Source of the DNA: Caulobacterales bacterium | GTDB taxonomy: Bacteria; Pseudomonadota; Alphaproteobacteria; Caulobacterales; Caulobacteraceae | Assembly: GCA_017302105.1 (NCBI GenBank) | Contig: JAFLCS010000001.1 | Span: 744,001 to 808,000, forward strand | Length of the DNA stretch: 64,000 bases | Direction: 5' to 3' | Shown here: positions 28,007 to 35,719 of the stretch, in pieces | Position numbering within the stretch: position 1 is the stretch's first letter | Layout: each line of letters opens with the position of its first letter | Translations under genes and position numbers: made by a program | Notes under the pieces: model-generated | Database searches by the model: none | What the model was told of the DNA's origin: nothing | What the model saw: only the letters and a program-made list of their open reading frames with translations

Positions 28007-29209
28007 CTAGTAGCTGACGGCGACCCCGACGAAAACGCCCTCGCCACGGGCATCGCCCGAGACGCTGAACTGATAGCCGAGGATCAGGTCGATCCAGGAG
28101 GCCGGGGCGGCATAGGGGCTTTCGCGGAACCAGTGACGCCAGGAGATCCCGGGGCCGGCCCCTACCGCCGTCTCTTCGGCCAGGACACTGTCGTAATAGC
28201 CGCGCACGGTGACGAAGGGCGTGACGACATCACGCTCTGAGGTGCGCCAGGCGTGGCCGTAGCGCGCCTCGGCTACACCCAAGGTCTGGTCGGCATCGAC
28301 GAGGTGAGCGACATCGCCGTACAGCCGCCAGGCCGGCCAGCTGGTGCGATCAAAGCGCAGGTCGCTGCCGCGCTCGGCCGACCAGGCGGCGCGCAGCATC
28401 CAGTCGTCACGGGCGAGATCGCCCAGCGCGATCATGCGGCTGGCCTCCAGGATCAGGTTGGTCTGGGTGAAGGGGCGATAGCGAACGCCGAGCCAGCCCT
28501 GGGTGGTGTCCCCCCCGGTCGGGCCACCGACATCCGAATCCAGGGTCGAAAAGACCCGGCCGAATACGTCCAGGGTGCGGCCATTGTTGTAGCCGCCGAT
28601 GCGACGATAGACCTCGCCGCCGGCCTGAAGGACGCTGTCGGCCCCGACGACACCGGATGAGACGGTCGAGGTCGAGCCATAGGACACCGATCCGGTGGCC
28701 CCCCATGTGCGCTGGAGGGTCTCGACCTCGCGGCGGATCTCGAAGCGACGCTGCTCATCGAAGCCCGCGTCCGTCGGCCAGGTGTCCAGGCCGCGCTGGA
28801 ACCAGTGGATGGCGGTGGCGTCGTCGCCGATGCGACGGGCACTGTAACCGGCGTTCAGCGCCGTGGCCCCGCTCAGGGGGGCCTGGGCGTCGGCCTGGCG
28901 GAAGGCGGTCTGAGCCTCGGCGTCGCGACCCACGGAAACCGCAATGTTGGCGGCGTCCAGCGGTGCCGGTCCCGGCAGGATGCCCGAGGTCCAGTCGCGA
29001 TCAAAGGCGGCGCGCGCCTCCTCGATACGCCCCTGCTGCACCAGCTCCATGATCTGGAGCCGCGAGGCATAGGCCCGGCTGTCGGCGTCCTGATAGGCGA
29101 CGGAGGCGTCCGAGGCCTGGTCGGCGGCAGCGGGGGTCTGGGCCAGGGCCGTCGATCCGGCCGAAACGACCGCAATGAGGGCCAGGGGAAGGCTGTAGCG
29201 CGTGGACAT
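28007..29209 (-). CDS. NfrA-like outer-membrane protein: short TPR region plus C-terminal beta-barrel
   Basis: A 400-residue exported protein (signal peptide ending about residue 23, ALAQ). Residues about 45-135 form TPR-like helices. From about residue 165 the sequence becomes beta-barrel-like: WLGVRYRPFTQTNLILEASR, a WRLYGDVAHLVD strand, and GAGPGISWRHWFRESPYAAP, closely recalling the C-terminal domain of E. coli NfrA, the phage N4 receptor component and putative exopolysaccharide exporter. The protein ends with VAVSY, a plausible outer-membrane C-terminus. E. coli NfrA is about 990 residues; here the function is divided between this gene and the upstream TPR gene. Last gene of the wecB operon. 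Confidence 0.75.
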   Translation of the reverse strand: MSTRYSLPLALIAVVSAGSTALAQTPAAADQASDASVAYQDADSRAYASRLQIMELVQQGRIEEARAAFDRDWTSGILPGPAPLDAANIAVSVGRDAEAQTAFRQADAQAPLSGATALNAGYSARRIGDDATAIHWFQRGLDTWPTDAGFDEQRRFEIRREVETLQRTWGATGSVSYGSTSTVSSGVVGADSVLQAGGEVYRRIGGYNNGRTLDVFGRVFSTLDSDVGGPTGGDTTQGWLGVRYRPFTQTNLILEASRMIALGDLARDDWMLRAAWSAERGSDLRFDRTSWPAWRLYGDVAHLVDADQTLGVAEARYGHAWRTSERDVVTPFVTVRGYYDSVLAEETAVGAGPGISWRHWFRESPYAAPASWIDLILGYQFSVSGDARGEGVFVGVAVSY

Positions 29210-29239
29210 GGCGGATTCCTCGACGAACCGGCGGTGGGT

Positions 29240-30007
29240 TCAGGTATTGGGGGTCTGTTGCTGGACGAAAGCCTCGATCTCGGCTCTGCGGGCGGGATCG
29301 ACCTCCGCCGGCCAGGAGTTCAGGGCCAGGTGGAAATAGTTGGCAGCCCAATCGGGCAGGCCGAGCCGCTGGGCGGCGTAGCCGGCGTTGATGGCCGCCA
29401 GACCGGACAGGGGAGCCGTGCGCTGGGCGTCTTCGAAAGCCCACAGGGCCTGCGCGTCGCGGCCGACAGCCAGGGCGACGTTGGCGGTATCCAGCGAGGC
29501 GAAGCCCTGGAGGGCCTGGTCCGACCAGGCGGCGTCGAAGGCGCGCACGGCATCCTCGTGACGGCCGGCCTCGATCAGGGCCAGGACGGCGGCGCGCGAG
29601 AGATAGGCGCGCGAGTCGCGATTGTCGGCCAGATCCGCTGCGGCGAGGAAGGCCTCGGCCGCCAGGCCCGGTTCGTGACTGTCCCAGGCGGCCTGCGCCA
29701 GACGGGATTGAACGCGGTAGTCGGCCTCGTCGCGCAGGGGCACCAGCACCTCCAGCGCCTCGGAAGGCCGCCCGGCCAGGGTCAGGGAATCGGCCAGCAG
29801 GAGCCGGTAGTCGAGATTGGTCGGATCTTCCTCAACGGCTCGCAAGGCCGCCCCGACGGCCGCCTCACCGTTGCCGGAGGTGTAGTAGCCATAGGCCTGG
29901 GCTGCGGCCTGGGAGGACGGATCGAAATCCACCGAGGCGATCGCCGGTGCGTAGGACACTACCGCCGCGGCGGCAGTCATTCCGATCAGATGGGCGGGGC
30001 CACTCAT
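29240..30007 (-). CDS. exported TPR protein, NfrA N-terminal-like
   Basis: A 255-residue protein with an N-terminal export signal (about 1-25) followed by helical TPR-type repeats, for example AVGAALRAVEEDPTNLDYR and AEAFLAAADLADNRDSRAYL. The last third (LDTANVALAVGRDAQAL and APLSGLAAINAGYAAQRLG) is clearly paralogous to the TPR part of the next gene (LDAANIAVSVGRDAEAQ and APLSGATALNAGYSARRIG). Probably the periplasmic scaffold of the exporter. It lies 44 bp after nfrB and 30 bp before the barrel gene. Confidence 0.75.
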   Translation of the reverse strand: MSGPAHLIGMTAAAAVVSYAPAIASVDFDPSSQAAAQAYGYYTSGNGEAAVGAALRAVEEDPTNLDYRLLLADSLTLAGRPSEALEVLVPLRDEADYRVQSRLAQAAWDSHEPGLAAEAFLAAADLADNRDSRAYLSRAAVLALIEAGRHEDAVRAFDAAWSDQALQGFASLDTANVALAVGRDAQALWAFEDAQRTAPLSGLAAINAGYAAQRLGLPDWAANYFHLALNSWPAEVDPARRAEIEAFVQQQTPNT

Positions 30008-30051
30008 GGGCAGGCTCCTGTCTGGAGATGAAACGATGACACGAACACGAA

Positions 30052-32364
30052 CTAACTCACAGAATGAAATTCTTCGACGGGAGCCTGGGCGATGGCACCG
30101 GCCAGGGCGTCATTGACCCAGCTTGCCGATTTCTGGCGATTCAGGGCGGCGTCGATGGCGGCTGGCGAGGCCAGCTTCATGGCCACGATCGTCTCGCCCA
30201 GATGGCGGCCGTTGCGTCGGGCGGCCTCGAGCGCCGTCTGGAGATTGGCATGGCTGATGGCCCCATCGCGAACCAGGATGTCGCCGAGCCGGACGTAGCC
30301 GGCGCGCACCGACCGCCACAGCAGAGCCTCACGCGAGGCGTCGATGTCGCCGTTTCGCCGCATCTGGTCCAGGCGCGCCCGGACCTGGGTGAACGGGTCC
30401 GGCGACCAGGCGAAGCGCAGGGCGAAGGCAACATCGGACAGGGGCGCGAACAGGATGCGGACCCCCTTGACGCCGCGCCGTCCCAGCAGACGCTCCATGT
30501 CCTGACGAAGGCCCTGGGGCATGGGCTCGGCCACGGCTACGTCGAGTGACCCGCCCTGGCGACGCAGGGGCACGGCACCGAAGTGCCGGGCTTCCTCGAC
30601 GGTCAACAGGTCACGAACCTGAGGCTCGACCTGGAAGGGATCGAACATCGAGGCATAGGTCTCGGCCCGCTCGGCGAAGGCTTCGGACAGATGTTCGTCA
30701 TCCGTGGCCTCGAGATCCAGGAGCATCAGCCCCAGCGGGCGGTAGTGGTTCTTCTGGGCGGCCAGGGCGCGGTTGAGGTCGTCTTCGGACAGGGCGTTCC
30801 AGAAGCGCAGGGTCTCACCCAGGCGGCCCGACCCCTGCTGAAGTTCGCTCAGCGACGGATAGGCGTGCTGGGTCTTGTCCCAGGCAATCGGTCGGCCGGT
30901 GATCAGGTGGCTCAGATACTGGCGGCTGGCGCGCCAGAAGGCCCCGAACGAGATCAGGTTCGACACCACGATACGGATCGGCGTCAGGGGCACGTGAGCG
31001 ATGCCGTGGTTGATCCCGGTGAACCAGGCGCGGTGAATGATGCGGTTGACCAGGAAGAAGAAGTTGATCGCCACGATCAACCAGACCCAGTCCTGCTCGA
31101 TCACCGGCGGCAGATCGACGACCTCGGGCCAGATCAGCTTGAGGCCCCAGTAGCCGAGCACCTGGACGACGATGAAATAGCCGAACATCCCGGTCGGCGC
31201 CGTGAACAGCGCCTTGCGGTCGCGGAACAAATAGTAGCGATTGACCAGTGAGCCGAACCAGCCGAGCTGGGCCCAGCCCATGATCGAGATACCCAGCATC
31301 CAGCGCGCCTTCTGGCGGATGCTGGTGGTGAACCTGTCGGGGAAGAACTCCTTGGTCGCCACCAGCTCGCGCGGATAGTGGGTGACCAGACCCTTGCGGA
31401 ACCAGGCCTTGCGCTGGCGCTTGATGCGGGCGTGATAGCGCACGAACTCGGACGGGAAGCCCATGGCGGACAGACGGTGACCGACGTCATAGTCCTCGGT
31501 CAGGCTGTCGGTATTGAACGGCTGGCCGTCCTTTTCGCGCACCAGGGCGAGCATGGCGGCGCGGTGGAAGGCCGTGGCCACACCCGCGGACGGAGTCATG
31601 CGCGTCAGGGCCGTGCGCACCGGCAGATCCTTGGTATGGAATTCGGCGAACTCGTCCATGTAGTGGCAGGCGACCAGCCGGTTCCACGGTCGCTGCATCG
31701 ACAGCACCGGCATCTGGATCATGGCGGCCTCGTCGATGAACCAGTTCACCGCCTTCAGGCCATAGGGATGCACCACATCCTCGGCGTCATGCATCAGGAA
31801 GACGTCGAAGCGTTCCCCGGTCCGTTCCTCGTGCAGCAGAATGTTCTGAACCAGCCAGTTCAGACAGTCGGCCTTGGACGTCGGGCCGTCATGCGGCACC
31901 TCGGCGCGATGGACGTTGGGAAAGCGCCGGCGGATCTTCTCGACCTCGCGCCGCGTCTCGGCGTCGTTGGCATAGACTCCCACAAAGATGTCGAAGGGGC
32001 CGTAGTCGAATGACTTGTTGGTGTTGGCCACCATATTGGCGATGACGTCGGATTCCTGCCAGGCGGGCACCATGATGGCGATGCGCTTCTGAGGATGCCG
32101 GTCCAGCCATTTCTGAAGCGGCGGCCGGTCCCAGAAGGAGAAGAAGCGCACAATGCCGCGCAGCCAGTAGGCGAAGTCGATGATCATGTCGTCGATCGAC
32201 GAGATCAGGATCAGGACGGCCGAGACCATCACCGACCACTGGATAAAGCCCCAGTAGGCGGTCAGCCACTGAACGGCGGCCTCACCGGTGACCCCGTGGG
32301 TCGCAAGCCAGGCCGAGCTGTCTGCCCAGGCCGTCTGCGCGTCCTGTAATATCGCGGGATCCAT
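30052..32364 (-). CDS. nfrB: NfrB-like processive glycosyltransferase with c-di-GMP-type MshEN motifs
   Basis: A 770-residue inner-membrane GT2 (E. coli NfrB is 745). Catalytic motifs of processive synthases are all visible: HDAED at 192-196, TED at 289-291 and QKARW (QxxRW) at 351-355. Membrane spans lie near 30-60 and 380-470. The C-terminal half has MshEN-like paired 24-residue motifs: RLGETL... at 514 followed after five residues by a second copy at 543, and another pair at 692 and 721 (RLGDIL, HLGETI). In E. coli, NfrB makes an N-acetylmannosamine-containing polymer under c-di-GMP control. wecB, five bases upstream, would supply UDP-ManNAc. Confidence 0.9.
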   Translation of the reverse strand: MDPAILQDAQTAWADSSAWLATHGVTGEAAVQWLTAYWGFIQWSVMVSAVLILISSIDDMIIDFAYWLRGIVRFFSFWDRPPLQKWLDRHPQKRIAIMVPAWQESDVIANMVANTNKSFDYGPFDIFVGVYANDAETRREVEKIRRRFPNVHRAEVPHDGPTSKADCLNWLVQNILLHEERTGERFDVFLMHDAEDVVHPYGLKAVNWFIDEAAMIQMPVLSMQRPWNRLVACHYMDEFAEFHTKDLPVRTALTRMTPSAGVATAFHRAAMLALVREKDGQPFNTDSLTEDYDVGHRLSAMGFPSEFVRYHARIKRQRKAWFRKGLVTHYPRELVATKEFFPDRFTTSIRQKARWMLGISIMGWAQLGWFGSLVNRYYLFRDRKALFTAPTGMFGYFIVVQVLGYWGLKLIWPEVVDLPPVIEQDWVWLIVAINFFFLVNRIIHRAWFTGINHGIAHVPLTPIRIVVSNLISFGAFWRASRQYLSHLITGRPIAWDKTQHAYPSLSELQQGSGRLGETLRFWNALSEDDLNRALAAQKNHYRPLGLMLLDLEATDDEHLSEAFAERAETYASMFDPFQVEPQVRDLLTVEEARHFGAVPLRRQGGSLDVAVAEPMPQGLRQDMERLLGRRGVKGVRILFAPLSDVAFALRFAWSPDPFTQVRARLDQMRRNGDIDASREALLWRSVRAGYVRLGDILVRDGAISHANLQTALEAARRNGRHLGETIVAMKLASPAAIDAALNRQKSASWVNDALAGAIAQAPVEEFHSVS

Positions 32365-32369
32365 GGCGA

Positions 32370-33494
32370 TCAGACCGCCGCACGCGTCTGGACGACCTCG
32401 CGCTGAGCGACCGGGGTGCTCTGGAGGATGTCGACGATCCGCCGCGCGGCATAGCCGTCGCCGAAGGGCGAGACGGCCCGGACCATCTGCTGGCGCTCGT
32501 CTTCATTGAGCAGCAGGCGCGTGGCGGTCTGGAGCACCGTGTCGCGCTCGACGCCGACCAGCCGGGCGACGCCGGCCTCGACGGCTTCCATGCGTTCGGT
32601 CGACTGGCGCAGGACCAGCACCGGCACTCCGAAGACGGGGGCCTCTTCCTGAACGCCGCCGGAGTCCGACAGGACCAGGGTGGCGCTCTTCAGGAAGGAG
32701 ATGAAGGACAGATAATCCAACGGACCAATGATACGAATACGCGACTGCTGCCCGAGATAGGCGAAGACACGCTCGCGCAGCATCGGATTCGCGTGGGCGA
32801 CGAAGACGATCTCGATATCGGGCACATGGTCACGCAGCATGACCAGGGCCGACAGGATCCGGTCCAGCGCCCCGTCCCAGTTCTCACGACGATGGACGGT
32901 CACGATGACGCGACGCAGGCCGTTGGTCAGGGGCTCGGGGCGGACCCGGTCACCGGTCAGGCGCACGCTGTCGATACCGGTGTTGCCGGTGACGTGGACC
33001 TTGCCGGGGTTGACCCCGGCGCGAACGAGATTGGCCGCCGCCGCCTGGGTCGGGGCGAAATGCAGGCTCGACAGCTGGCCGACGACGCAGCGCCAGCCCT
33101 CTTCGGGGAAGGGGCGGTCGAGATCGAAGGTCCGCAGGCCGGCCTCGACGTGTCCGATCGGGATGCGCCGCGCGAAGGCAGCCATGGCACCGGCCGCGGT
33201 AGTGGAGGTGTCGCCCTGGACCAGGACGAAGTCGGGTTCGAGCTGGCCGAAGGCCCGATCGAGCCGATCCATGACCTCGGCGAAGCGGCCGCCCAGCGAG
33301 CGGTCGGGCGAGGGCGGCTCCATGACCACGTCCGGGGCCACGCCCATGACCTGCAGGGTCTGGCTGTTCAGGCTGGATTGCTGCTCTGTCGAGATCCAGA
33401 TGGGCTCGAAACCCTTGCGCTCCTGGAGCGCGGCCAGGACGGGAGCCTGTTTGATAACTTCCGGTCGGGTTCCGGCTACGATGGCGACTTTCAC
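32370..33494 (-). CDS. wecB: UDP-N-acetylglucosamine 2-epimerase (non-hydrolysing), WecB-type
   Basis: Interconverts UDP-GlcNAc and UDP-ManNAc. With a GTG start at VKVAIVAGTRPEVIK the protein is 374 residues (E. coli WecB 376); a purine-rich AAGGGGGG lies just upstream, and the longer frame encodes a non-conserved tail. Family motifs: GTRPEVIKQAPVL, VQGDTSTTAAGA, HVEAGLRT, VHRRENW and SDSGGVQEEAP. First gene of the operon with nfrB and two export genes; in E. coli wecB supplies the same NGR pathway from a distant locus. Two palindromic operators lie upstream. Confidence 0.93.
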   Translation of the reverse strand: MKVAIVAGTRPEVIKQAPVLAALQERKGFEPIWISTEQQSSLNSQTLQVMGVAPDVVMEPPSPDRSLGGRFAEVMDRLDRAFGQLEPDFVLVQGDTSTTAAGAMAAFARRIPIGHVEAGLRTFDLDRPFPEEGWRCVVGQLSSLHFAPTQAAAANLVRAGVNPGKVHVTGNTGIDSVRLTGDRVRPEPLTNGLRRVIVTVHRRENWDGALDRILSALVMLRDHVPDIEIVFVAHANPMLRERVFAYLGQQSRIRIIGPLDYLSFISFLKSATLVLSDSGGVQEEAPVFGVPVLVLRQSTERMEAVEAGVARLVGVERDTVLQTATRLLLNEDERQQMVRAVSPFGDGYAARRIVDILQSTPVAQREVVQTRAAV

Positions 33495-33590
33495 GTCGAC
33501 CCCCCTTGGGGAGACGGGCGGGCCACCCCCCTGGTGAACCCTGGCCGTCTTGACGTGACCGTTTGACGCACCCCGGCTGGACCGAGCCTG

Positions 33591-33619
33591 ATAATCTTGT
33601 TGTCTGGCGTTCATCACAA
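33591..33619 (-). promoter_or_regulatory. candidate wecB operon promoter
   Basis: Reading the minus strand: TTGTGA, 17-bp spacer, GATTAT. The -35 hexamer is part of operator wecB-1 (33614-33627), so a protein bound there would meet RNA polymerase directly. Predicted leader is about 90 bases. Confidence 0.45.
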
Positions 33620-33627
33620 ACTCGTGA
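33614..33627. promoter_or_regulatory. palindromic operator wecB-1 (TCACAAACTCGTGA)
   Basis: Fourth copy of the 14-bp palindrome, with one arm substitution (TCACA for TCACG). It covers the putative -35 box of the wecB operon. Confidence 0.6.
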
Positions 33628-33659
33628 ACGCCCCCCTAGGCGCGCCTTATGAATGATTT

Positions 33660-33673
33660 TCACGGTTCCGTGA
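33660..33673. promoter_or_regulatory. palindromic operator wecB-2 (TCACGGTTCCGTGA)
   Basis: Fifth copy; perfect 6-bp arms TCACGG/CCGTGA. It lies 46 bp upstream of wecB-1 and about 107 bp from the -35 box of the divergent HTH-pair promoter, so it could affect either direction. Confidence 0.65.
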
Positions 33674-33779
33674 TGCCTGCGGGCCGCTGGAGTCAGGAAG
33701 AGTCAGCCGTCGGCCCCTGTAGATTCACCGCACAGGCGAATTCAGACGACAAGCGACGAAGACTTTGTGTCCAGGTCGC

Positions 33780-33807
33780 TTGACATGACGGCCACTCGAT
33801 ATGTAAA
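33780..33807 (+). promoter_or_regulatory. sigma-70-like promoter for the membrane/HTH pair
   Basis: TTGACA, 16-bp spacer, TGTAAA, ending 14 bp before the ATG of the membrane-protein gene. The -35 box is the full consensus, unusual in this GC-rich window. Confidence 0.5.
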
Positions 33808-33821
33808 GGGACGTTGTCTTT

Positions 33822-34298
33822 ATGAACGCCCCTTCAGCGAAATCAGCGATGTCCGAAATGCCGAGACGACAGATTGCGCCCTGGCGCTGGATCGCGGCCC
33901 TGTTCGGCCTTTGCATGGGGCTTGGGGCGACTCTGGCGATTTTCTCGTCGATGTCGCGCGGAGCCCAACCAGGGTCGCTGGTCATGATGGCCCTGGTCCT
34001 GGTGATCTTGATTGGGGTCGGGGGTTGGCTGACATCCATGTACTGGCGCCAACTCGACGAAGCCGCGCGCGAGGCGCACAAATGGGCCTGGTTCTGGGGC
34101 GGCAACGCCGTGATCCTGCCGTTGATGGTCGGCTTCCTGCTCCTGAGCGAGCGACCTGAGCTAGATGTGCCGCTGTGGCCGGGCTTCGATGAGGGACCGG
34201 CCGGCTATGTGGCGACAGGCGGCATGATCACCCTGTTCGCCCTGGTCTTCGGGTACAGCGTGGCCTGGCTGTTCTGGTGGTTTTGGAAGAGTCGCTAG
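33822..34298 (+). CDS. small polytopic membrane protein paired with an HTH regulator
   Basis: A 158-residue protein with about four membrane spans (near 22-42, 53-72, 88-108 and 132-154) and no catalytic motif. The next gene starts on the base after its stop codon and encodes a 68-residue XRE-type repressor. Membrane protein plus tiny XRE regulator is a widespread pair in bacteria. The role is unknown; the membrane protein may sense a signal and influence the regulator. Divergent from the wecB exopolysaccharide operon. Confidence 0.7.
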   Translation: MNAPSAKSAMSEMPRRQIAPWRWIAALFGLCMGLGATLAIFSSMSRGAQPGSLVMMALVLVILIGVGGWLTSMYWRQLDEAAREAHKWAWFWGGNAVILPLMVGFLLLSERPELDVPLWPGFDEGPAGYVATGGMITLFALVFGYSVAWLFWWFWKSR

Positions 34299-34505
34299 AT
34301 GAAGAACCGCCTCAAGGTCCTGCGCGCCGAGCGCGACTGGAGCCAGGCCGATCTGGCGGCGGCCCTGGGCGTATCACGCCAGACCGTCAATGCGCTGGAG
34401 ACCGGGCGGTATGACCCGTCGCTGCCGCTGGCCTTCAAGATTTCCCGAACGTTTGAGCTGCCGATCGAGGCTATCTTTCTCGATCCGGACGGCAACCGAT
34501 CCTGA
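34299..34505 (+). CDS. XRE-family transcriptional regulator (YgzD/YozG-like)
   Basis: A 68-residue protein consisting almost only of a Cro/C1-type helix-turn-helix: LRAERDWSQADLAAALGVSR, then QTVNALETGRYDPSLPLAFK, ending in the typical FELPIEAIFLDPDG. Its ATG directly follows the membrane-protein stop. Such proteins usually bind short palindromes as dimers. It is the only specific DNA-binding regulator beside the palindrome-containing exopolysaccharide promoters, so it is a candidate reader of those sites. Confidence 0.88.
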   Translation: MKNRLKVLRAERDWSQADLAAALGVSRQTVNALETGRYDPSLPLAFKISRTFELPIEAIFLDPDGNRS

Positions 34506-34524
34506 CCCCAACAAGAGAGTCTTC

Positions 34525-35481
34525 ATGTCAGTCCATACCTATGTCTCATCCCTCACCGCTCGCCTGGCCAGGACGGTCTGCGGGGCCGCGCTCGGCCTGG
34601 GTCTGGCGGTGTCCGCCGTTCCCGGCCTGGCCCTGGCCCAGGACCATGCGGGCCACACCGCCGCTGCCGAAACCCCGGCCGCCCCGGCGCTGTGGGTGGT
34701 TCGGGATGCCGATTCGACGCTGTATCTGTTCGGTACGGTGCACCTGCTGCGGCCTGGCGGCGACTGGATGACCCCGCAGGTCGCGGACGCCTTCCAGGCA
34801 TCCGAGGCGCTGTGGCTGGAAATCGAAGATCCAAGTGACCAGGCGGCGGCCACGCCCCTCATCATGCAGCACGGCCTGTCACCGCAGACGCCCCTGTCCA
34901 GCCGCCTGAACGTCGAGGAACAGGCTTCGTTCGACCAGGCCGCCGCCGCCATGGGCGCGACCCGGCAGATGCTGGACCCGATGCGGCCCTGGCTGGCGGC
35001 CATCACCCTGTCGGTGGCTCCGCTGACCCAGGCCGGCTACGATCCGGCAGCGGGCGTCGACATCGTGCTGCGTCAACAGGCGCTCGACACGGGCAAGCCG
35101 ATCCACGGCCTGGAGACGATCGAACAGCAGTTGATGTTCTTCGCCGACATGGAGCCGGAGGTCGAACTGGATTTCCTGCGCTCGACCCTCGAGAACTTCG
35201 ATGAGAGCGCCGCCCTGCTCGACGCCATGGCCGGGGCCTGGGCCGCGGGTGATCCCGACACCCTGTATGCCCTGAGCGGAGAGGAGATGAAGGTCGAGTT
35301 CCCCACCATCTACGACCTGATCCTGACACGTCGCAACGCGGACTGGGTGGGTCAGATCCAGGAAGAGCTGGCCGGATCGGGGACGGTCTTCATCGCCGTG
35401 GGGGCCCTGCACCTGGCCGGACCGGACAGCGTCCAGGCCCAGTTGCAAGCCGCCGGGGTATCGGTCGAGCGCGTACAGTAG
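34525..35481 (+). CDS. TraB/GumN-family exported protein
   Basis: A 318-residue protein with a signal peptide (cut near LALAQ, residue 38). TraB/GumN landmarks are LYLFGTVHLLRPG, the GxxE region GLETIEQQLMFF, and the C-terminal VGALHLAGPDSV with paired GxxxH-type His. Members are thought to be metal-dependent proteases of Tiki type. A perfect terminator follows. It starts 19 bp after the HTH gene and could be read through from it. Confidence 0.88.
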   Translation: MSVHTYVSSLTARLARTVCGAALGLGLAVSAVPGLALAQDHAGHTAAAETPAAPALWVVRDADSTLYLFGTVHLLRPGGDWMTPQVADAFQASEALWLEIEDPSDQAAATPLIMQHGLSPQTPLSSRLNVEEQASFDQAAAAMGATRQMLDPMRPWLAAITLSVAPLTQAGYDPAAGVDIVLRQQALDTGKPIHGLETIEQQLMFFADMEPEVELDFLRSTLENFDESAALLDAMAGAWAAGDPDTLYALSGEEMKVEFPTIYDLILTRRNADWVGQIQEELAGSGTVFIAVGALHLAGPDSVQAQLQAAGVSVERVQ

Positions 35482-35506
35482 CGCGGCCCCATCCTAAGAC
35501 GGATCA

Positions 35507-35533
35507 GGCGGCGGGGCGACCCGCCGCCTTTTT
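35507..35533 (+). terminator. intrinsic terminator after the TraB-like gene
   Basis: GGCGGCGGG - GCGA - CCCGCCGCC, a perfect 9-bp GC stem with a tetraloop, followed by TTTTT. It separates the TraB-like gene from the tRNA gene 40 bp further on. Confidence 0.85.
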
Positions 35534-35573
35534 CGTTGCCCGCCCGGCCGCGCCGCTCTAGGACAACCCTGCT

Positions 35574-35647
35574 GCGGGCGTAGTTCAATGGTAGAACGGC
35601 AGCTTCCCAAGCTGCATACGAGGGTTCGATTCCCTTCGCCCGCTCCA
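35574..35647 (+). tRNA. tRNA-Gly (anticodon CCC)
   Basis: Acceptor stem GCGGGCG pairs with CGCCCGC, followed by discriminator T and encoded CCA. Anticodon stem GCAGC/GCTGC encloses the loop TTCCCAA, giving anticodon CCC for GGG codons. The T arm reads AGGG-TTCGATT-CCCT. Total 74 nt. Confidence 0.95.
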
Positions 35648-35658
35648 GAATTTCGTGC

Positions 35659-35684
35659 GGCCCCGTCTGAGGAAGGACGGGGCC
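35659..35684 (+). terminator. hairpin terminator after tRNA-Gly
   Basis: GGCCCCGTC - 8-base loop - GACGGGGCC, perfect 9-bp stem beginning 12 bp after the tRNA. The T-run after it is weak (GTCGTCGTTT). Confidence 0.55.
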
Positions 35685-35719
35685 GTCGTCGTTTCAGCGC
35701 CAGGGTGTGAGCCAACGAA

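Larger units (their letters stand above)
33495..33821. other. divergent regulatory region between wecB and the membrane/HTH pair
   Basis: A 327-bp gene-free stretch. It contains a candidate wecB promoter, two palindromic operators, the 12-mer CCTAGGCGCGCC (33635-33646), and a consensus-like promoter for the plus-strand membrane/HTH pair. No other coding potential was seen. Confidence 0.7.
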
